DNA from: Methylobacter sp. BlB1
GTDB taxonomy: Bacteria > Pseudomonadota > Gammaproteobacteria > Methylococcales > Methylomonadaceae
Assembly (NCBI RefSeq): GCF_015476545.1
Contig: NZ_JADMKV010000037.1
Location: 1-43,094, forward strand
Reading direction: 5' to 3'
Length of the DNA stretch: 43,094 bases
The notes beneath the pieces were generated by a model. That model saw nothing but the letters and a program-made list of their open reading frames with translations, was not told where the DNA came from and made no database searches. Below, piece after piece: positions 1 through 7,636 of this stretch (within the stretch, counting starts at the first letter, position 1; each line of letters opens with the position of its first letter). The position numbers and the translations under genes are program-made.

Positions 1-175
1 TGACATGCGCATCGCCTTCGGAAAGCCCGGCATATTTGGCCGGGTCCAGGCGTGCGTCCATGCAGGTCAGGATCGCGAAGTGACGGCCCGGCGGCATCGG
101 CAGATCGCCTTTGTCGCCAAAATTATTCACATACTCTCTGTTCGCTGACAGCACTTCATTCAGAATTTTGCTCAT
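1..175 (-). CDS. beta-class carbonic anhydrase, N-terminal part (runs off the window)
   Basis: The first 58 codons of a carbonic anhydrase, which interconverts CO2 and bicarbonate in the cytoplasm. The zinc-site signature Cys-x-Asp-x-Arg is visible as CMDAR at residues 38-42, followed by [16 protein letters not shown], typical of the compact carbonic anhydrase family. The start at 175 is supported by a good ribosome binding site (AGAGGA, about 4 bases upstream). The gene is divergent from a LysR regulator, which may control it. Its leader holds a strong hairpin followed by seven T, listed separately. The zinc-binding His and second Cys lie outside the window. The family call is confident; the subfamily is less so. 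Confidence 0.85.
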   Translation of the reverse strand, partial: MSKILNEVLSANREYVNNFGDKGDLPMPPGRHFAILTCMDARLDPAKYAGLSEGDAHV

Positions 176-204
176 GATTTCCTCTCATCATTATTATCGG
201 CTAT

Positions 205-254
205 AAAAAAACCGTTGAGCCTTAACATGATGTTGCATGTATAAGACTCAACGG
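205..254 (-). terminator. intrinsic-terminator-like hairpin in the carbonic anhydrase leader
   Basis: Read on the minus strand, CCGTTGAG (254-247) pairs with CTCAACGG (219-212). The stem continues through TCTT/AAGG (one G-T wobble) and ACATG/CATGT around a short loop, then runs straight into seven T (211-205). It points at the carbonic anhydrase start codon 30 bases further on, and no minus-strand gene lies upstream. It is therefore more likely an attenuator or leader element than an ordinary gene-end terminator. The structure is seen; the role is inferred. Confidence 0.6.
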
Positions 255-326
255 CTCTAAACTATCTCCGTTTTGAAGTCTATTCCAATAAACCCGTGTT
301 TTAAATAGAGATAAAAATTTATACAA

Positions 327-345
327 TATAAACTCATAGTTTATA
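327..345. promoter_or_regulatory. perfect palindrome, probable LysR autoregulatory box
   Basis: TATAAACT-CAT-AGTTTATA has perfect 8-bp arms with 3 bases between them and ends 10 bases before the LysR ATG at 356. Size and position fit a LysR-type T-N11-A box used for autoregulation and for control of the divergent carbonic anhydrase gene. Assignment to this regulator is inferred from position only. Confidence 0.5.
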
Positions 346-355
346 ATTGAAATTC

Positions 356-1291
356 ATGGATAAATTAAACAACATTCAAGTTTTCTGCCGCATCGTAGAA
401 TTGGGCACATTCGCCGCTGTCGCGCGCGAAATGAATCTCTCGGCCATGATGATCAGCAAATACATGGCTCAGTTGGAGGAGTCTTTAGGTGTGGCTTTGC
501 TGAACAGGACCACGCGTCAGTTGAGCTTGACGGAAGCCGGCGAAATCTATTATTACCGCAGCAAGCAATTGCTCGAGGATTTCTCGGAACTGGACGATTA
601 CACCGCACAACTGGGGCGGCAGGTGAAAGGCACATTGAAGATCAGCGCGCCGATTGATTTTGGCGGCATTTATATGGTGCCTGCCATTGATGCCTATCAG
701 CGCGAACATCCGGGCGTTAGAATTCAGATGACTTTGCATAATAGCCGCGTCAATTTGAGCGAAGGCAGTTTTGACCTGTCCATTTTGGTTACCGATAGCT
801 TGGATCCGGGCGTCGTAGCCCGGAAAATAGCCGAAACGCGCCTGTGTACATATGCCTCGCCCGCCTATCTGGTTGAGCACGGCGAGCCTGAACAGATTGA
901 TGCGCTGCACTCACACTGTTGCCTGCATTATATCGACACGCCGCACAAAGATTATTGGGTGTTTAATATTGATGAGGATGAGGTTAAAATCAAAACCAAC
1001 TGGCATTTCGCTTCCAACAACGGCAGGGCCTTATGCCAGGCGGCGGCTTTAGGTATGGGCATCACGCAGGCGCCGGAAATATCGGTCGCGAATTATTTGG
1101 CGCACGGCCAGCTGGTAGAGATCCTGCAAGCGTATCGCATGCCTTCACTGGCTGTCTATGCCACTTATTTGCAAAGGCGCTTTTTGCCGGCCAAGCTTAC
1201 GACGTTTGTCGATTTTTTGATTAAATACTTTGCCGAAAATAACAACTACAACGACGACAAGCTTAATACAAGGGAAAAGACTACAACTTAA
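356..1291 (+). CDS. LysR-family transcriptional regulator
   Basis: A 311-residue LysR-type DNA-binding regulator. The winged helix-turn-helix covers residues 1-60 (DKLNNIQVFCRIVELGTFAAVAREMNLS...) with the usual LNRTTRQLSLTEAGE after it. The effector-binding domain runs from about residue 88 (GTLKISAPIDFGGIYMVPAI). I chose ATG 356 rather than the in-frame TTG at 347 because MDKLNN is the normal family start. The last 16 residues (NNYNDDKLNTREKTTT) look like an unstructured tail. It is divergent from the carbonic anhydrase gene and 18 bases upstream of a TetR gene. The effector is unknown; its sequence type resembles regulators of small oxidoreductase or exporter genes. Confidence 0.9.
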   Translation: MDKLNNIQVFCRIVELGTFAAVAREMNLSAMMISKYMAQLEESLGVALLNRTTRQLSLTEAGEIYYYRSKQLLEDFSELDDYTAQLGRQVKGTLKISAPIDFGGIYMVPAIDAYQREHPGVRIQMTLHNSRVNLSEGSFDLSILVTDSLDPGVVARKIAETRLCTYASPAYLVEHGEPEQIDALHSHCCLHYIDTPHKDYWVFNIDEDEVKIKTNWHFASNNGRALCQAAALGMGITQAPEISVANYLAHGQLVEILQAYRMPSLAVYATYLQRRFLPAKLTTFVDFLIKYFAENNNYNDDKLNTREKTTT

Positions 1292-1309
1292 TATAGGGAA
1301 CAGTTAACT

Positions 1310-1912
1310 ATGGCAAGACGAAGCGAACACAGTCTGGAAGAAATCAAGGAAATGGTTCTGAAGGCCGCCGAGAATATAGTGATCGAGGAAGGCTACGAGG
1401 CGTTGACCGTGCGCAAAATCGCGTTGGAGATAGGTTATACGGTAGGCAGTATTTACATGGTATTCGCCAATATGGCCGATCTGGGTTTGCACATTAAAGG
1501 GCGAACGCTTGACGACATTGCCGCGCATCTGGAAGTGGTTGATGATGACCCGGCGGAACAGTGCATAGAAGTGCTGGCCAAGGCTTATCTGCGCTATGCG
1601 AGCCAAAACTATAACCGCTGGCGCATGATTTTCCAGCAGCGCTTGCCGGAGCAGGCAGAGATTCCGGACTGGTACCAGGCAAAAATCGATCAGGTTTTCA
1701 GGGAGATGGAAGCACAGTTCGCCCGACTGACACCGCAATGCGACGAAGCGCAACGAAAGCGTGCGGCCCGTGCATTATGGGGCGGGATTCACGGCATTTG
1801 CGAGCTGTCGCTGACCGGCAGAATGGATCTGGTCGGCGTTCATGATGTGGAAGAGAGTGTCGTGTTGCTGGTCAGGAACTTTATCCGCGGCTGGGTGGCG
1901 CAGGCGCATTAA
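1310..1912 (+). CDS. TetR-family regulator with WHG-type C-terminal domain
   Basis: A 200-residue repressor-type protein. The N-terminal TetR helix-turn-helix is at about residues 10-55 (EEIKEMVLKAAENIVIEEGYEALTVRKIALEIGYTVGSIYMVF). The C-terminal ligand pocket ends in ALWGGIHGICELSLTGRM, resembling the WHG domain found in a branch of TetR proteins. ATG 1310 is preceded by an AGGGA ribosome binding site. It lies 18 bases after the LysR gene and may be co-transcribed with it. The ligand and operator are unknown; the TetR-like palindrome at 6839-6859 is one candidate target, but nothing in the sequence links the two. Confidence 0.88.
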   Translation: MARRSEHSLEEIKEMVLKAAENIVIEEGYEALTVRKIALEIGYTVGSIYMVFANMADLGLHIKGRTLDDIAAHLEVVDDDPAEQCIEVLAKAYLRYASQNYNRWRMIFQQRLPEQAEIPDWYQAKIDQVFREMEAQFARLTPQCDEAQRKRAARALWGGIHGICELSLTGRMDLVGVHDVEESVVLLVRNFIRGWVAQAH

Positions 1913-1923
1913 CTGGCAACCCT

Positions 1924-1949
1924 GTAGGGGCGAATCCATTCGCCCCTAC
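1924..1949. repeat. REP-like hairpin
   Basis: GTAGGGGCGAAT-CC-ATTCGCCCCTAC has perfect 12-bp arms with a 2-base loop, 11 bases after the TetR stop. There is no T-run after it, so it resembles a dispersed REP palindrome that may help end or protect the transcript. The rest of 1950-2076 shows only a short TTCGTG-rich stretch and no gene. Confidence 0.6.
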
Positions 1950-2076
1950 CCAATGCTGCTCGTCAAAATACAGAGAAGTTATTTCTCTTATCCTTAATTA
2001 TTTCTTCGCGTTCTTCGTGACCTTCGTGGTAAAAATTCCTTGGTTTGCACAGCATTAACCTTATGGTCACACTTAT

Positions 2077-3405
2077 ATGAACAATAACCAAAAACAGCCC
2101 TCAACCGATCAGAACAATCATGCCATAGATTATGCAGGGCGCAGGGAATTGCTGGCCTGGGCGTTGTTTGACTTTGCCAATTCCGGCTATACCACGGTCG
2201 TGTTGACGACAATATTCAGCACTTATTTCGTCGGGGTAGTTGCCGGCGACCTGCCCGGTTCAGCCACATTGCTATGGTCTCTGTCTGTCGGCATCGCCAA
2301 TTTTGTGGTTATGTTCAGCGGGCCGGTCATTGGCGCGATTGCCGATGACCGGGCCAGCAAGAAACGCTTTCTGCTGATTTCCACGTTGGGCTGCATCCTA
2401 TCGACGGCCTTGCTGGCGCTAGTCGGGCCTGGCGATATTTTGCCGGCCATGCTGCTGGTCACCGTTTCGGCCATCATGTTTTCCAGCGGCGAGAATCTGA
2501 TCGCGGCGTTCTTGCCGGAGATTGTGCCGGAGCCGAACATGGGCAGAATGTCCGGTTACGGCTGGAGCCTGGGGTATTTCGGCGGCTTGCTGACGCTGGG
2601 GATTTGCCTGGCCTACATCACCTGGGCCAAACAGCGAGGTATATCGGAAGCCCAGTCCGTGCCCGCAACGATGCTGATCACGGCCGGCATCTTCGCGTTG
2701 ACGGCGATGCCCACTTTTCTATGGTTGCGAGAGCGCGCGGCGCCAGCGGCTCATGACCACAGCCTGTCCATGCTGGCTGTCGGCTTCAGACGCTTGGGGC
2801 ATACGTTTAAAGAGGCGACCCGCTTTCGCGATTTGTTCCGTTTTCTGATCACGCTGGGCGTGTACCAGTCCGGCGTCAGTACGGTCGTGGTGCTGGCCGC
2901 CATTTATGCGCAGGAGGTCATGGGATTTGACACGCAGGCATTGATTATCCTGATCATGGTGGTCAATGTGACGGCGGCGGTCGGCGCGTTTATCTGCGGG
3001 CATCTGCAGGACCGCATAGGCTCGGTGCCGACCCTGGCCATAACGCTGCTGGTCTGGATCGCGGCCGTGGCCGCGGCGTTATTGGCACGCCAGCCCGCGC
3101 ATATGTGGATAATCGGCAATATGATCGGCCTAGCCATGGGCGCAAGCCAGGCTGTCGGGCGGGCTTTGGTCAGCAAATTCTCGCCGAGCGGGCGCAGCGG
3201 CGAGTTCCTGGGCTTGTGGGGCGTCATGAACCGGCTGTCGGCTATCGCGGGGCCTTTGAGCTATGGCCTGATCAATTACTGGAGCGGCGGCGACCACCGG
3301 CTGTCGCTGGTATCGACCTTGCTGTTCTTTATTGCCGGCCTGCTGCTGCTCGCTAGAGTCAACGAGCAGCGCGGCAAAGCCGCCGCTCTTGATGCGAGCC
3401 GGTAG
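2077..3405 (+). CDS. MFS transporter, UMF1 (Atg22-like) family
   Basis: A 442-residue inner-membrane protein with about 12 hydrophobic segments. The early ELLAWALFDFANSGYTTVVLTTIF motif is characteristic of the UMF1/Atg22-like branch of the major facilitator superfamily. The cytoplasmic loop motif GAIADDRASKKR follows the second or third helix, and RIGSVPTL marks the repeat in the second half. Substrates of this branch are mostly unknown (efflux is often assumed). It stands alone on this strand and converges on lplT with only 15 bases between the stop codons, leaving no room for a terminator. The start at 2077 has only a weak ribosome binding site. Confidence 0.85.
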   Translation: MNNNQKQPSTDQNNHAIDYAGRRELLAWALFDFANSGYTTVVLTTIFSTYFVGVVAGDLPGSATLLWSLSVGIANFVVMFSGPVIGAIADDRASKKRFLLISTLGCILSTALLALVGPGDILPAMLLVTVSAIMFSSGENLIAAFLPEIVPEPNMGRMSGYGWSLGYFGGLLTLGICLAYITWAKQRGISEAQSVPATMLITAGIFALTAMPTFLWLRERAAPAAHDHSLSMLAVGFRRLGHTFKEATRFRDLFRFLITLGVYQSGVSTVVVLAAIYAQEVMGFDTQALIILIMVVNVTAAVGAFICGHLQDRIGSVPTLAITLLVWIAAVAAALLARQPAHMWIIGNMIGLAMGASQAVGRALVSKFSPSGRSGEFLGLWGVMNRLSAIAGPLSYGLINYWSGGDHRLSLVSTLLFFIAGLLLLARVNEQRGKAAALDASR

Positions 3406-3420
3406 CACTCGCCGGATCGA

Positions 3421-4593
3421 TCAGCCGGGCTGCTGTAGCGGCTGACGCTTGGGCAGGCGCAGCGATACCAGAAACGTGGCCATGAAAAACAGCGAGCCCA
3501 GCGTCAGCATGGAAGCCACCGGATCGGCGTTCAGAGAGGCCGCATAGGTATAGCCGCCCACCGCGGCCAGCATGGACAGGTTTTGAAAGAATCCCTGCAG
3601 GGCCACGGCGCTGCCGCTGCCGATGCTTTGCTGTCCCAGCTCCTGCAGGGCGGCGTTGATGGGCACGATGAACATGCCGCCCATGATGCCGATAGAAAGC
3701 AGTGCGAAACGCGCCGGCCAGAGGCTGTCGGCCAGGCTCAGATCGAAAATAAACAGCGCCATCAAATAAGCCGGGATTCTGACGCGGTGCAGGTGTTCCA
3801 GCGGAATCAATCTCGGCACCAAAGCAGAGCCCAGGACGATGCCGATGGCGAGGAACAAGGTCAGCTCGGCGATTTCGGTCGCATTCTTCGACATTAAAAC
3901 CAGCGGCGCCCAAGCCACGAGAATGACTCTCAGCGTTGCCGCCGCGGCCCAGAACATGGACGCGCCGATAATGGCGAAGCGCGAGCGCGGCGTCGTGAAG
4001 AATTGGCCTATCTGGCGGCTGAATTCGACCATTCCGGAGCCGGCATCGGTTTTGTTGCTGACGCGGACCGGCAAAGACAGCGTGACCAAGGCGGACGCGA
4101 TAAACAGCACAATAGTGCCCGCGAGCGCCCAGATGATCGAGTAATCGGCCACACGGGCGCCGATCACCATGCCCAGCAAAATCGCCAGAATCGTTGAGCC
4201 TTCGATCCAGCTATTGGCCTTGACCAGAAATTCATGGCCCGCCAGCTCGGGCAGAATGCCGTATTTGGCCGGGCTGTAAACGGCTGCGCCCATGCCGACC
4301 ACGCAGTAAGCCAGCAGAGGTTCCACATGCAGCAGCAACAGGCCGGCGCCGGCCGCCTTGATCAGGTTGGCGATAATCAGCACCTTGGTTTTGGCGTGAT
4401 TGTCGGCAAATCCGCCTGCCCAAGGCGCAAGCAGCACGAACGCGACCAGAAACACGCTTTGCAGGGCCGGCACATACCAGCTGGGCAGATGGGAAGATTG
4501 CATGACCATGGCGATGACTGTAAACAAAATGGCGTTATCGGCCAAAGCGGACAGAAACTGCGCAATCAGCAGCGGATAGATGTTTCGGTTCAT
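3421..4593 (-). CDS. lplT: lysophospholipid transporter LplT
   Basis: A 390-residue MFS flippase that moves lysophospholipids across the inner membrane to the acyltransferase Aas. The N-terminus (MNRNIYPLLIAQFLSALADN) and the GAAVYSPAKYGILPEL segment are typical of LplT, and the length is close to the E. coli protein (about 397). It overlaps the end of aas by 4 bases (ATGA), the same order and coupling as the enterobacterial aas-lplT operon, so the pair probably remodels membrane lysophospholipids together. It is expressed from the promoter upstream of aas. Confidence 0.93.
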   Translation of the reverse strand: MNRNIYPLLIAQFLSALADNAILFTVIAMVMQSSHLPSWYVPALQSVFLVAFVLLAPWAGGFADNHAKTKVLIIANLIKAAGAGLLLLHVEPLLAYCVVGMGAAVYSPAKYGILPELAGHEFLVKANSWIEGSTILAILLGMVIGARVADYSIIWALAGTIVLFIASALVTLSLPVRVSNKTDAGSGMVEFSRQIGQFFTTPRSRFAIIGASMFWAAAATLRVILVAWAPLVLMSKNATEIAELTLFLAIGIVLGSALVPRLIPLEHLHRVRIPAYLMALFIFDLSLADSLWPARFALLSIGIMGGMFIVPINAALQELGQQSIGSGSAVALQGFFQNLSMLAAVGGYTYAASLNADPVASMLTLGSLFFMATFLVSLRLPKRQPLQQPG

Positions 4594-6773
4594 GACACTT
4601 TGTTGGTTGCGGGATCAGGCTTGGCGACGGGCATGAGCTTTGCGGCGGCAAGCTCTGTCGCCGCCGGATAATTGATTTTGCCGGACGCCATGACCGGCAC
4701 CGCATTGACCACGAGAATTTTCTTTGGCAGGGCAATGTGCGCGACGCCTTCCGCGACAGCAGCCAGATCATGGATATGGGCATTCTTATGCGTCGTCAGC
4801 AGGATGACCTGTTCGCCCTTTTTGGCATCGGGCAGGCTCACGGCGGCATGGTGCTCTTCGGGCCAGGCTTTGGACGCCAGTTGTTCCACCGCGGTCAAGG
4901 AAACCATTTCACCGCTGACTTTGGCAAACCGCTTGACACGGCCGCGGATGCTGATGAAGCCGTCCTCGTCGACCTGCACGATATCGCCGGTGTCGTACCA
5001 GCCTTGGCCGTAAATGGATTCAGGCGGCACCAGCCGGCCTGGATTGTCGGCCAGCAGATAGCCCAGCATGATGTTAGGTCCCTTGACATGCAATTGCCCT
5101 GCATCCTCGATGCCCGGTATCGGTTCCAGCCGGTACTCCATGTCGGGCATGAAGCGGCCGACCGTGCCGGCTTTGTAATCCATCGGCGTATTGACCGATG
5201 TGACCGGCGCCGTTTCGGTCGCGCCATAGCCTTCCAGAATGCGGATGCCGAATTTGTCGGCCCAGATCTGGCGCGTGCTTTCATGCAATTTTTCGGCGCC
5301 GGCTACGACATAGCGCATGTTGTAGAAGTCGTAGGGGTGGGCTTTTTTCGCGTAGGCCGCAAAAAACGTATTCGTGCCGAACATGATGGTCGCGTTGATC
5401 TCGTAAGCGATTTCAGGGATGACTGCGTAATGCAGCGGCGTCGGATAGAAGAACGCCTTCATGCCGCTCAGAATCGGCAGCAGCGTGCCGACGGTAAAGC
5501 CGAACGAGTGAAACATGGGCAGGAAATTGAGTACGACATCCTGCGCATTGAAGTTGATGCGTGCTTCCAGTTGTTTATGATTGCCCAGAATATTGACATG
5601 GGACAGCACGACCCCCTTGGGCGTGCCTTCCGAGCCGGATGTGAACAGCACCACGGCCGGGCTGTCAGGGCTGTAACGATTATGCTGATACCATAAGTTG
5701 GCCGTTTTGCTTTGCACCAAGGCCTTGAATTTGTCCAAAGACGTAATTTGCGCAGCCAGATCTTCCAGATAGACCAGCTTGACCACTTTCTGCAACTGCT
5801 CGGCTTCATCGCTTAAACGGGCCATCTCTATAAAGCGGCGCGACGTTAACACGGTCTTGACGAGCGCCGTCCGGCAGGCTGACACCATGCCGGCCGAGCC
5901 GGTGGAAAAATTCAGCATGGCGGGCACGCGGCCGTGCAATTGCAAACCTAGGATCACAAACAGCGTTTTAGTCGAATTGGGCAGGAAAACGCCGACATTT
6001 TCGCCGGCTTCGGTGATTTTTTGCAGTGCATCGCCGATCGCAATCGTGCGCGTGATCACGCTGTCATAGGATAACGGGATGCGCTCCAGGTCTTCGACAA
6101 CCTTATGTTTGCCGCCGTGTATCTTGCGCGCCTCCAGCAAGGCGGCGAAAATGGTTTGCCGGTAATGGCTGGTGGCGAACATCATATCGGTCATCATGTC
6201 AGCCAAGGCATGTCCGCTGTGCTTGCGGCGGGTTTTGCCCCGCATGTCTTCGGGTGCGGAAATCTTGGTCGGCGGCAGAATCTGAATTGTGATCTTGGGA
6301 AACAGGCGCAAGCGCACGATATTGCGCAAGCGCGAGAAGTGCGTATATTCGGCGCCATCGATGCGGATCGGCAAAATGGTCGCGCCCGATTTGTCGGCGA
6401 CCATGCCGGTGCCGTCGTAAATCTTCATCAGGGAACCGGTTACCGTAATGCGGCCTTCCGGGAATATGACGGTGCGGGTATCATGCTGCAGATGGTGAAT
6501 GACATCCTTCAGCGACATGGGATGCGTCGGGTCCATCGGGAAAACGCGCGACAGGCTTAGAAAAGGCCTTAGCCACCAGCGCTGGGAAATATGCGTATTG
6601 ATTGCAAAAGTGATGTCGTCGGGCAGGAAAACGCCCAGCAGCAGCGGGTCCAGAAAGGACGTATGGTTGGATATGATCAGGACGCGGTTCCCGGCCTGTT
6701 TATAGTTTTCCAGGCCTTTGACTTCAACCTTATAGATCAAAGTCAGCAGCCAGCGTAAAATTTTTTTCAGCAT
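4590..6773 (-). CDS. aas: bifunctional lysophospholipid acyltransferase / acyl-ACP synthetase Aas
   Basis: A 727-residue membrane-associated enzyme that activates a fatty acid and re-acylates 2-acyl-lysophosphatidylethanolamine. The N-terminal PlsC-like acyltransferase has the HX4D motif NHTSFLD (His37, Asp42) and FPEGR at 104-108. The C-terminal half is an AMP-binding adenylate-forming domain with LFTSGSEGTPKG at about 376-387, EGYGATETAP further on and WYDTGDIV near the end. The length matches E. coli Aas (719). The start at 6773 follows an excellent AAGGAGG ribosome binding site. It is coupled by a 4-base overlap to lplT. The promoter overlaps a perfect palindrome, suggesting repression, perhaps by a fatty-acid-responsive TetR protein. 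Confidence 0.95.
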   Translation of the reverse strand: MLKKILRWLLTLIYKVEVKGLENYKQAGNRVLIISNHTSFLDPLLLGVFLPDDITFAINTHISQRWWLRPFLSLSRVFPMDPTHPMSLKDVIHHLQHDTRTVIFPEGRITVTGSLMKIYDGTGMVADKSGATILPIRIDGAEYTHFSRLRNIVRLRLFPKITIQILPPTKISAPEDMRGKTRRKHSGHALADMMTDMMFATSHYRQTIFAALLEARKIHGGKHKVVEDLERIPLSYDSVITRTIAIGDALQKITEAGENVGVFLPNSTKTLFVILGLQLHGRVPAMLNFSTGSAGMVSACRTALVKTVLTSRRFIEMARLSDEAEQLQKVVKLVYLEDLAAQITSLDKFKALVQSKTANLWYQHNRYSPDSPAVVLFTSGSEGTPKGVVLSHVNILGNHKQLEARINFNAQDVVLNFLPMFHSFGFTVGTLLPILSGMKAFFYPTPLHYAVIPEIAYEINATIMFGTNTFFAAYAKKAHPYDFYNMRYVVAGAEKLHESTRQIWADKFGIRILEGYGATETAPVTSVNTPMDYKAGTVGRFMPDMEYRLEPIPGIEDAGQLHVKGPNIMLGYLLADNPGRLVPPESIYGQGWYDTGDIVQVDEDGFISIRGRVKRFAKVSGEMVSLTAVEQLASKAWPEEHHAAVSLPDAKKGEQVILLTTHKNAHIHDLAAVAEGVAHIALPKKILVVNAVPVMASGKINYPAATELAAAKLMPVAKPDPATNKVS

Positions 6774-6827
6774 AATATTCCTCCTTGCACCATCTTAGCA
6801 GACATTGAGAGATGTCTTGATGACGTA

Positions 6828-6859
6828 ATTCTAAATTGTAATTGAACAATGTTCAATTA
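6828..6859 (-). promoter_or_regulatory. aas promoter overlapped by a palindromic operator
   Basis: TAATTGAAC-AAT-GTTCAATTA (6839-6859) is a palindrome with perfect 9-bp arms. On the minus strand, TTGAAC (6856-6851), a 17-base spacer and TAGAAT (6833-6828) form a good sigma-70 promoter for aas. The palindrome thus covers the -35 and spacer, the usual place for a repressor. The shape fits TetR-family operators; the binding protein is unknown. Confidence 0.65.
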
Positions 6860-7005
6860 AATATTTACACGCTTTTTACTGTCGCTTGACAATTCTCTTT
6901 TTAATCCTGCTCAAAGCATAAAAAAGCTCGGCAAGGAAAAAATAATGACAAGATGACAATTAACATCTAAGTTTAATACGTCATTGACTTTTGTAGAGAT
7001 AAACC

Positions 7006-7521
7006 ATGCAACGAAATACCTCACGAGTCGGTCATGCGCTGGCTCTCATCATCGCCGGCCTGTTTGCCTTCGGATCGGCGCACGCGGACAAGCCGACACG
7101 ATTCAGCGATCACCCTGATGGTAAGAACAGGCAGAAAGACAAGCATGACCGTTATGTGAATCAGCGGCCGGATCATAACGCGAGGGCAGGGGGCAGCATG
7201 GGGAGAAACGATTATTTTCTCGACCGGCACAGAACCGCTATCCATGATTATTACATTCAACAGTCCCGTTCCGGGCATTGTCCGCCAGGGCTGGCCAACA
7301 AGCGGAACGGCTGCCTGCCGCCCGGCCAGGCCAAAAAGTGGCAGATCGGCCGGCAGCTTCCTAGGGACGTGATTTTTTATGATTTACCGCCTTCGCTCGT
7401 TCAGTCCTTGGGGCCTGCGCCGAGAGGCTACCGCTATGTGCGCGTGGCGTCCGACATTCTGCTGATAACGATAGGAACAGGCATGATCGTGGATGCCATA
7501 CAGGATTTGGGCAGGATGTAA
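7006..7521 (+). CDS. CigR/RcnB-like periplasmic protein
   Basis: A 171-residue exported protein. Signal peptide at residues 1-27 (cleavage after GSAHA), then a basic, low-complexity stretch rich in Asp, Lys, Arg and His. The C-terminal part (HCPPGLANKRNGCLPPGQ, then LPRDVIFYDLPPSLV and a hydrophobic ASDILLITIGTGMIVDAI) matches the anti-virulence regulator CigR / RcnB family. That family sits at the inner membrane or in the periplasm, and its biochemical role is unclear. It is monocistronic by spacing, 232 bases from the divergent aas and 115 bases before the cyclase gene. Confidence 0.8.
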   Translation: MQRNTSRVGHALALIIAGLFAFGSAHADKPTRFSDHPDGKNRQKDKHDRYVNQRPDHNARAGGSMGRNDYFLDRHRTAIHDYYIQQSRSGHCPPGLANKRNGCLPPGQAKKWQIGRQLPRDVIFYDLPPSLVQSLGPAPRGYRYVRVASDILLITIGTGMIVDAIQDLGRM

Positions 7522-7636
7522 CTGTAACCCTGCGCAAATCCGGGGCGGTTTTAATCGCCCGGCCAAGGCCGTCTGTCAGGTTTATCAACTTTAACAAGCA
7601 AATGTTGTCGCAGTAATTATTTATCCGTAAAGACGA

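Noticed and set aside
347-355. TTG start for the LysR gene
   Set aside because: ATG 356 gives the normal LysR N-terminus; the three extra residues would lie against the palindrome.
4737-5696. 319-codon plus-strand frame opposite aas
   Set aside because: Antisense shadow of aas, which has intact motifs of its family throughout.
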